Origin: Candidatus Ideonella esbjergensis
GTDB taxonomy: Bacteria > Pseudomonadota > Gammaproteobacteria > Burkholderiales > Burkholderiaceae_C
Assembly (NCBI GenBank): GCA_016710065.1
Contig: JADJLP010000010.1
Location: 186,001-250,000 of the forward strand
Length of the DNA stretch: 64,000 bases
Direction of reading: 5' to 3'
The notes below the pieces were generated by a model that worked only from the letters and a program-made list of their open reading frames with translations, did no database searches and was not told the origin of the DNA. Each line of letters opens with the position of its first letter. The stretch's first letter is position 1. This document shows positions 26,317-33,000 of the stretch, in pieces. The translations under genes were made by a program, and so were the position numbers.

Positions 26317-26565
26317 TCAGGCCTTCACGCACTCGCCCAAGAACTTCTTGCGCTCCAGGCCGGTCAAGGCCTTGTCTTCGGCCTGCTTTTGGCAAGCACC
26401 CATCTTGGCGCCGCGGTTCTGCTGGGCCTTGATTTCGCCCTGGCTGGTCTTGGAGGCCGCCGGAGCGACCGCTGCAGAAGCAGCTGCAGCGGGGGCGGCG
26501 GCATCGGCAGCCATGGCCAGCAGCGGCAGGCTCAGGCAGGCGGCGATGGTGAATTGCTTGATCAT
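26317..26565 (-). CDS. PsiF-repeat periplasmic protein
   Basis: 82 residues from ATG 26565 (AAGG upstream). A Sec signal peptide (1-20, cleaved after 'LLAMA') is followed by an Ala-rich linker and one PsiF repeat at the C-terminus ('GACQKQAEDKALTGLERKKFLGECVKA' region, two cysteines). PsiF was named as phosphate-starvation-inducible in Escherichia coli; its function is unknown. It lies 49 nt downstream of the SCO gene on the same strand, so it may be the tail of the mof-like cluster. Confidence 0.85.
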   Translation of the reverse strand: MIKQFTIAACLSLPLLAMAADAAAPAAAASAAVAPAASKTSQGEIKAQQNRGAKMGACQKQAEDKALTGLERKKFLGECVKA

Positions 26566-26614
26566 GTCAGTACCTTTTTGGTCAAAGTCATGCCCCGGGC
26601 TGGGACACAACGGT

Positions 26615-27304
26615 TCATTGCCGGGGCGCAGCGCTGCGCTGAACCCCAGTGCCACGCGAAGACGCGTTCGGTGCAGCCTTGCCGGAACCTGCCGTCAGCA
26701 TCTTTCTGACTTCGGCCAACAAGGTGGACGGGGCTGCAAACCCGTCATAACGAACCCATGGCGCCCCCGGCGCGGCGCGCAGGAAGGTGATGGGCAAATG
26801 GTTCATCTTGTCACCCTGGTAGGCGTTGAAAGCCTTCTGGATGGCGACCGAGTCCTTGACATTGGAGGTGTAGAAGCTCCAAGCCCCGCCGGGGCTGAAG
26901 CGCTTGGCGTAGTCGCTCATGCGTGCCGGGGTGTCGAACTCAGGGTCGATCGACACCGACACCACGTGCACGGCGTCGCGTTGCGGGCCCAGCCCTTCGC
27001 GCACCTCGGTGAACACCTGGCTGGTCACCGGGCAAATGGCGGTGCATGTGGTGAAGATGAAATTCAGCATCACCGGTCGGCCATCGTCCAGGGCCTGCCG
27101 CAAGGTTTGCGCCTTGCCGTCCTGGCGCCGCACGGCCAACTCTGGCATCACCAATGCCACCTCGGCTCGCTTGATGGCCGACGGCATCGCGTGGCCTGAA
27201 TGGTCTTCAGCGGCAAGCGTCAGCGACGACACGGCCAGCAACGCGCCGGCAAAGAAGACCAATCCCCGTAGCGCCCTGGACAGGGAAACCCCATGCAGCA
27301 TCAT
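26615..27304 (-). CDS. SCO1/SenC-family copper chaperone/thioredoxin-like protein
   Basis: 229 residues from the ATG at 27304 that overlaps the cytochrome stop (ATGA). N-terminal membrane anchor or signal (residues 8-30), then a thioredoxin-fold SCO domain with the copper motif C87xxxC91P ('TCTAICP') and the distal copper histidine near residue 169 ('MNHLP'). SCO proteins load copper on oxidase copper centres in the periplasm. Next to a giant multicopper oxidase operon it is the probable copper donor for that enzyme. The tail (about 25 residues) is Ser/Arg-rich and not part of the fold. Confidence 0.93.
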   Translation of the reverse strand: MMLHGVSLSRALRGLVFFAGALLAVSSLTLAAEDHSGHAMPSAIKRAEVALVMPELAVRRQDGKAQTLRQALDDGRPVMLNFIFTTCTAICPVTSQVFTEVREGLGPQRDAVHVVSVSIDPEFDTPARMSDYAKRFSPGGAWSFYTSNVKDSVAIQKAFNAYQGDKMNHLPITFLRAAPGAPWVRYDGFAAPSTLLAEVRKMLTAGSGKAAPNASSRGTGVQRSAAPRQ

Positions 27305-29184
27305 CACGGCACCATCCATTCACCCACAGGCACCACCTTGCCGTCACCCTCTACCTGAACGATGTAGGCCCCCTTGGACGCAAAGCGCTGGCCCTGGCCC
27401 AAGCCCAGCCGCGGATACACCGTGGTGCCTTCCCGGCGCCCCGTGGCATTGGGGGTTTTGCCTGGAATCGGGCGGGGGATGCGGGTGTCCTGCGCTGCCT
27501 CCACCCTGGCCTTGGCCTCACCCAGCACGCCACCCTTGCCCCTGTGAAAGCGCGCGGCCATCAGCTCGCGTGTTTCGTCCTCGGCCTTCTGGCCCTCACG
27601 CAAGCTGAGCATGTTCTCGGCGCGCTCGATCAGGTATTCGCCATGCACGTTGTCGATCATGTCCGACAAGGTTTCGGCCAGGTAGGTGAGCGAGAAAAAT
27701 ACCTCCGACTGCATCACCTCGTCGCGCATGGCCATGCGGCGCGTCTTGAGCCAGCTGCTGAAGTAGAACAAGGCACCCAGGCGGCGCTCATGGGTCTGGT
27801 ACGGGTACACATAGCGCCACTCGCCGCTGAAGCCTTGCGGCCGAGCTGCCAGGGCAGGCCCCGCCAACCGCGCCGACGCGTAAACCCGCCCGGCCTTCAC
27901 GTTCCAGTTCGCCAAACGCGCCTGTTCTTCGCCGGGCCACCACAACACCAGCGCATCGCGCGGGCCCATGGCGGCCAATTGGGTGGCCATCGCGCCATCG
28001 TCAGCGCCTGCCTCCAGCGTGTTCAGCTTCAGCTTGGGCAGGCGCTTGGCCAGGGCCTGCTGCAAGGCGGCTGCGGCCGCACGTCCGGCCCCATCGCCCC
28101 GGTGGATCTGCCACACGCGCGCCGGTGCGTCGGCCACCAGTTGCCGGGCCAGCACCTGGGCTTCCAACTGCACGCCCCCGGAAAAATAGACCGAGAAGAA
28201 GTCGTTGGCGGCATCAGCGGGTGGTGCGTCCACACTGGGAAACCAGCATGGCACCTGCTGCTGCTCGCAAAACCGGTGTACCGGTGTCCAGTCACCGCCG
28301 CCCAGACCCGACACCAGCGCAAACACAGGTTGCTCGCGCTGCCGCGCTTGCAGTTGCGCGTTCCAGGTCTCGGGCGGGCCTGTCAACTCCCACACCGCCA
28401 GGTTCCAGCGCCGGTCGGTGCGAAACATCATCTCCGCGCCTGTGCTCATGGTGCGCTGGCCCGGCGTGTAGTTGCCGTTCTTCTGCTGAACCGCCGCCTT
28501 CACGGTTTCCAGAAAGATCTCGCGCCGCAGCGGGCTCACATCTGGTGTGACCACAGTGGCAAATTGCAGCGCCGTGGCTGTGACGCCGGGCGACCATTCC
28601 ACCGACAGCGAGCGCAAATAGGCCTGCAGCCCGCGCAGCTCGTTGTCGCTCAATTCGTAGCGCGGCATCATCGCGCCCAGTTCGCGGCCTTCGATGTGCT
28701 TGCCCTCGCGCATGGTGGCCGCGAAGGCGGCATCGTCCAGTGGCGCATGGCGCTGGTTGAAGCGCCTGTTGGCGCGCAGGTTCATCGACACCACCGCCAG
28801 GGAGTCGTCAGTGAACAGAAAGCGCCCTGCCACGGGGGGTATCTGCTCGCTGCCCTCCACCGCGCCCAGGCCACTGCGGCGGTGGCAGCCCACGCAGGCC
28901 ACCGCCTTGCCGCGCGATTCAACACCGCCAAAGCGCAAGCCCATCACCGGGCGCTGGTTCTCGCCCACACCATCCAGGTAGATGCTGCGGCCCAAGGCCA
29001 GATCGGCCGGGTCGGGTGCGGGCATGGCGCGCAAGGCCTCGGCCCCACCAGGGCCGGTGCGCTTGGCAATGTGGGCCGCTGGCGCGTTCGGGCTGGCGCC
29101 GGGCATGGCCCAGGCCGCCGCCAAAGGCAAAGCCAGCGCCACGGCCGACAAGCTCCGGCGAACCAACGACCCCAAATGCATCAC
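27304..29184 (-). CDS. Cytochrome c fused to a periplasmic-binding-like domain (MofC-like)
   Basis: 626 residues. Sec signal (1-26); a class I cytochrome c domain with C97VGCH101 as haem site and a distal Met region 'GAMMPRYELS' (about 175-185); then a long C-terminal part (about 205-560) with the alternating alpha/beta pattern of type I periplasmic-binding proteins ('LAVWELTGPPETW', 'PVFALVSGLGG', 'ARQLVADAPARVWQIHRG'). By position after an FKBP gene and a giant multicopper oxidase it matches the haem-containing product reported downstream of mofA in Leptothrix. It could accept electrons from the oxidase. Overlaps the FKBP stop (4 nt) and the SCO start. Confidence 0.85.
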   Translation of the reverse strand: MMHLGSLVRRSLSAVALALPLAAAWAMPGASPNAPAAHIAKRTGPGGAEALRAMPAPDPADLALGRSIYLDGVGENQRPVMGLRFGGVESRGKAVACVGCHRRSGLGAVEGSEQIPPVAGRFLFTDDSLAVVSMNLRANRRFNQRHAPLDDAAFAATMREGKHIEGRELGAMMPRYELSDNELRGLQAYLRSLSVEWSPGVTATALQFATVVTPDVSPLRREIFLETVKAAVQQKNGNYTPGQRTMSTGAEMMFRTDRRWNLAVWELTGPPETWNAQLQARQREQPVFALVSGLGGGDWTPVHRFCEQQQVPCWFPSVDAPPADAANDFFSVYFSGGVQLEAQVLARQLVADAPARVWQIHRGDGAGRAAAAALQQALAKRLPKLKLNTLEAGADDGAMATQLAAMGPRDALVLWWPGEEQARLANWNVKAGRVYASARLAGPALAARPQGFSGEWRYVYPYQTHERRLGALFYFSSWLKTRRMAMRDEVMQSEVFFSLTYLAETLSDMIDNVHGEYLIERAENMLSLREGQKAEDETRELMAARFHRGKGGVLGEAKARVEAAQDTRIPRPIPGKTPNATGRREGTTVYPRLGLGQGQRFASKGAYIVQVEGDGKVVPVGEWMVP

Positions 29185-29936
29185 TTCACCCCAACCAATT
29201 CAACCTCGAAAACCAGGGCTTCGTTCGGCCCGATGGTGCCGCCCACGCCACGCTCGCCATAGGCCAGATTGGACGGGATGACGATCTCCCACTTGGCGCC
29301 CGAGGGCATCTGCTTGAGCGCCTCGCGCCAGCCCATGATGACCTGGTTCACCCGCAGGATGGCCGTCTTGCCATCCTCGGTGGCGTCAAACTCCACACCG
29401 TCAACATTGGTGCCGCGGTACTTCACCACCACCGAGTCGCCTTCAGACGGCTTGCTGCCGCTGCCCTGCTGCAGCACGCGGTAGAGCACGCCATTGCTCA
29501 GTGCCTGGGTGCCCGGCTTGGCCTTGTAGGCGGCCAGATAGTCGGCGCTGCGCTTGCGGTTCTTCTCGCCCAGTTCCTTCTGGTTGGCGGCCATGGTGCG
29601 GCGCAGTTCCACCTGCAGTGCATTGAGCACCTGGCGAATCTCCTTCTCGCTCATGGCCAGATCCTTGCCGCTCATGGCGTCGCGCATGCCGCGGTTGATC
29701 TGGTCGGCATCGAAGGCGATGTCGTTCTTCATGAAATTGCGCACGGCCTGCACGCCGGTGGCATAACTGATCTTGTCTTTGTTGCTGTCCAGACTGGCGG
29801 CGCCAGAACCAGCGGGGGCAGAGGCAGCGTTTTGTGCCTGAGCCAAGCCGAGACCTGCGGTGAGCACCAGCAGCCCGGCCGCACGCGCCAGGGGGCGCAG
29901 GGCGGCGGAATGGAATGTGGAAATCATGGCTTTCAT
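29181..29936 (-). CDS. FKBP-type peptidyl-prolyl isomerase (MofB-like)
   Basis: 251 residues. Sec signal (1-35), FkpA/Mip-type helical dimerisation domain (about 45-140, 'SYATGVQAVRNFMKNDI', 'ELRRTMAANQKELGEKN'), then an FKBP domain (about 155-251, 'VVVKYRGTNVDGVEFDAT', 'QVIMGWREAL', 'YGERGVGGTIGPNEALVFEVEL'). A periplasmic foldase. Its place directly after a mofA-like gene is the mofB position in Leptothrix as I recall it, and the 1908-residue oxidase is an obvious client. A terminator lies in its 5' leader, between it and the oxidase gene. Confidence 0.93.
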   Translation of the reverse strand: MKAMISTFHSAALRPLARAAGLLVLTAGLGLAQAQNAASAPAGSGAASLDSNKDKISYATGVQAVRNFMKNDIAFDADQINRGMRDAMSGKDLAMSEKEIRQVLNALQVELRRTMAANQKELGEKNRKRSADYLAAYKAKPGTQALSNGVLYRVLQQGSGSKPSEGDSVVVKYRGTNVDGVEFDATEDGKTAILRVNQVIMGWREALKQMPSGAKWEIVIPSNLAYGERGVGGTIGPNEALVFEVELVGVK

Positions 29937-29961
29937 GGAATGAGAAGTGCCAGTGGCACAG

Positions 29962-30000
29962 AAAAAAAGGGTGCGGCAAGCATAACGCCCTGCCGCACCC
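29962..30000 (-). terminator. Intrinsic terminator between the giant oxidase and the FKBP gene
   Basis: Minus-strand reading: GGGTGCGGCA, 12-nt loop, TGCCGCACCC, then seven T (plus-strand A-run at 29962-29968). It begins 13 nt after the oxidase stop and ends 26 nt before the FKBP start. It should lower transcription of the downstream FKBP, cytochrome and SCO genes relative to the oxidase. Confidence 0.9.
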
Positions 30001-30012
30001 CTCAGGCCGGAA

Positions 30013-33000
30013 TCAGCGAACGCGGACGGTCACTGGCGCTGCCGGAACCCAGAGGGACGTATTGCCCTCGGCATCCACCGAGCGAACCTGCATGAGGCGG
30101 TTGCCCGCCGCACCCGTAACCGCCACCTGCTGGCCAGGCACCACCTGGGTGGGGTACACGACCGCATCCAGCTCTGCCTGGTTCACCCCGTAGCGCAGCT
30201 CATAGGTCACCGCGCCACCGTTGTTGCTGGTGAAGTTCAAGCCACCCGTCACCAGCCCGCCGCTGATGCCATTGGCGGCCGTGATGGCCGTCGGCTCAGC
30301 CAGCAGGGTGACGGTGTCTGCCACCGCCGAGGGCGCTGCCGCCACATTGGCACCATTGCGTGCCAGCACCCGGAACTTGTAGGCCGTCTGGCCTGCCAGC
30401 CCGGTCACCGTCACGCCGGTGGGCGTGGCAGGCACTTGCGCTATCACCGTCGAGTTGGTCCAGCTACCGCCGCCATTGGACGACTGCTGCACCACATAGC
30501 TGGAGGCACCGCCAACGGACGCGACCCAGTTCAGCTTCACCTGCGTGCCAGCCACCACACCCGCCGTCGAAACGACCGGTGCATCAACCACGGCGTTGGC
30601 CAAGGTCCAGGCCTTGACAGTGGCAGAGTTGCCGCTCGTTCCAATGGTGTTCACAGCACGCACCCGGAAGTAGTAGCGCGTGTTGGGCAGCAGAACCGGC
30701 GTGTAGCTATTGGTCGCAACGCCTGCCACCGTGGTGGTGGTGGCCGCCGTGAAGCCCGAGGTGGTGGAGTACTGCACCGTGTAGCTGACCGCGTTCGGGC
30801 GCACGGCCCAATTGAAGGTCAGCGCCGTGGGCGTGGCACCCGTGACCGACAGTCCGGTCGGCACCGTCGGCGTGGCCTTCTGGATGGCACCCGAAGACAA
30901 CACCGGCGACTCCACACCCGAGGCACTGACGGCCTTGACCTGGAAGGTCACCCACTGGTTGGTGCCCACCGGCGCGACGATGCTGTTGCCAACCTGCGGC
31001 ACGTACGGTGAGGCGGCCAGCGGCGCGCTCAGAGCGGCCGTGTTGCCCACGCGGTAACGCACCGTGTAGCCCGCCGCGTTGGCCGGGCCGGTCCAGCTGT
31101 AGGTCACCTGGGCCACGGCCGCCGTCATGGCGGCGCCAACACTGGTGGGGGCCAGCATTGGCACTGCAGCGGTGGCCGAAGCGGCAGAGGAGACCTGCGT
31201 CGCCGCAGCACCACCCAACGCCACGGTCACAGGTGCCGAAGCGGTTTCGCCCACCACGTTCACGGCCACCACGCGGTAGTCCACGCTGTCGCCACCAGCG
31301 GCCAGGGCTTGCACCTGGTACTGGTACTTCTCACCACTCAGAACCGTGCCGTCGGTATAGGTGTACACATTGGCCGGCACCTGGGCCAGCGGGTTCAGCA
31401 CCGTGAAGGGGCCCACCACGCCGACTGAGTCCACATTGGCACGCAGCACCTTGAAGCCCACGGTCTGGGCGTTGCCAGGCAGGTTGGCCGGCACCGTCCA
31501 GTTCACCGTGATCGCGTTCGCCGCCACCACGGTGGTGGGGGTGTTGGGCGTGGCCGGCAGAGCGCCGCCACCACCACCCGCCACACCACCGATGGTGGTG
31601 TCCACATAGCTCTGGGCGTTGGCCAGTGCATTCACCTGGCCGTTCAGGCCCACGATGCTGTGCAGGTCGGGCGTCAGGTCTTCAAACACACCCGAACCCG
31701 TCGTGCCACGCTGCACGCGGAAGCCCACTTCGCTGTTGACCCCCTGACTGGCGAGAGCTTCGGTCCAGTTGATGGTGACCGAAGGCGTTGCGGCGCCCAG
31801 ATCGGCCACAGCCGCACCGATGACCGGCGCCACAGGCGTCAGCTCGCCGGCATTGAACACCACCGGGCGCATGAAGTCGTTCTCTTCGTGGCCCAGGATG
31901 TGGCAGTGCCACACGTATTCCCAGCCGAAGTTCATGATGTCGTTGACCACGGTCTTGGGCGTGCCGGTGATCGTGTCGACTTGCGTGAAGCCGAACGGCG
32001 AACCCAGAGGCTGGGCCGGGTCCATGGCACGCACGCTCAGCGGCACGCCAAAGCCCTGCAGCTTGGGTGTGGAAGCCCGCACCGCGACGATCACGTCTTC
32101 CAGCGGGTTCATCCGCACGGTTTCCTTCCAACCCAGCTCGTTCTTGTCCGGCGGCATCATGATGCCGGCCCAGTCGACGCGGTTCACCAGCTGCACGTTC
32201 AGCAGGTGGAAGTGCACAGGGTGGCTGTCCACGCCGTTGTGGGTGATCTTCCAGATCTGGGTTTCGCCTTCGCTGAAGATCTCGGTCGGCGCGTCCAGGT
32301 AGGCCAGCGGAATCGTGGTCTGGGTCATGGCGCTGGTGAAGGGCAGTTCCACGGCCAGGATGGAGTTCAGACGGCCATAGGTGGCGTCGAACAACTCATG
32401 GATGGCCTTGGTCTTGACCAGGTTGCTGCCCGTGGCTGTGCCTGCGGCCATGTCGGATTGGGCCAAGGCCGTGACCCCGTTGGGCGAAGCACCCACCGTG
32501 ACGGTGGGCACCTCGGCGACGTAACCACGGCCGGCGTAGTCGAGGGTGATGTCAAACACCTTGCCGGTGGCCACTGCCGTAGGCAGCACCACGGGCACAC
32601 CCACGCGGCCGCCGCCGCCCAGGAAGTTGATGTTGAAGGGGTTGACCAGCGCGGCCGGGTCGAAGCTGGTGAAGCCACCGCCGCCGGCAGAAGCCGGGTT
32701 CATCGGGTCGGCCGGCGTCAGATGCAGTTCGGTGACCCTGCTGGTGGTGGTGGCCCGGGCGCCCGTGCCGCCGGCAACCGGCGTGAAACTGACCAGGGGT
32801 GTGGCGGTGTAGCCGGTGCCCGGGTCGGTGATGGTGACGCCCGTGACTTGCCCGCTGCCGTTGATGGTGGCGGTACCGGTGGCGCGGCGGCCACCTGCGG
32901 GCGGCTGCGTGAAGGTCACCGTGGGCGCAGCGCCGTAGCCGGTGCCCCCGGCAGTGATCTGCACTGCATCAGCACCCAGCACGGCTTCGGCCACGGCGCC

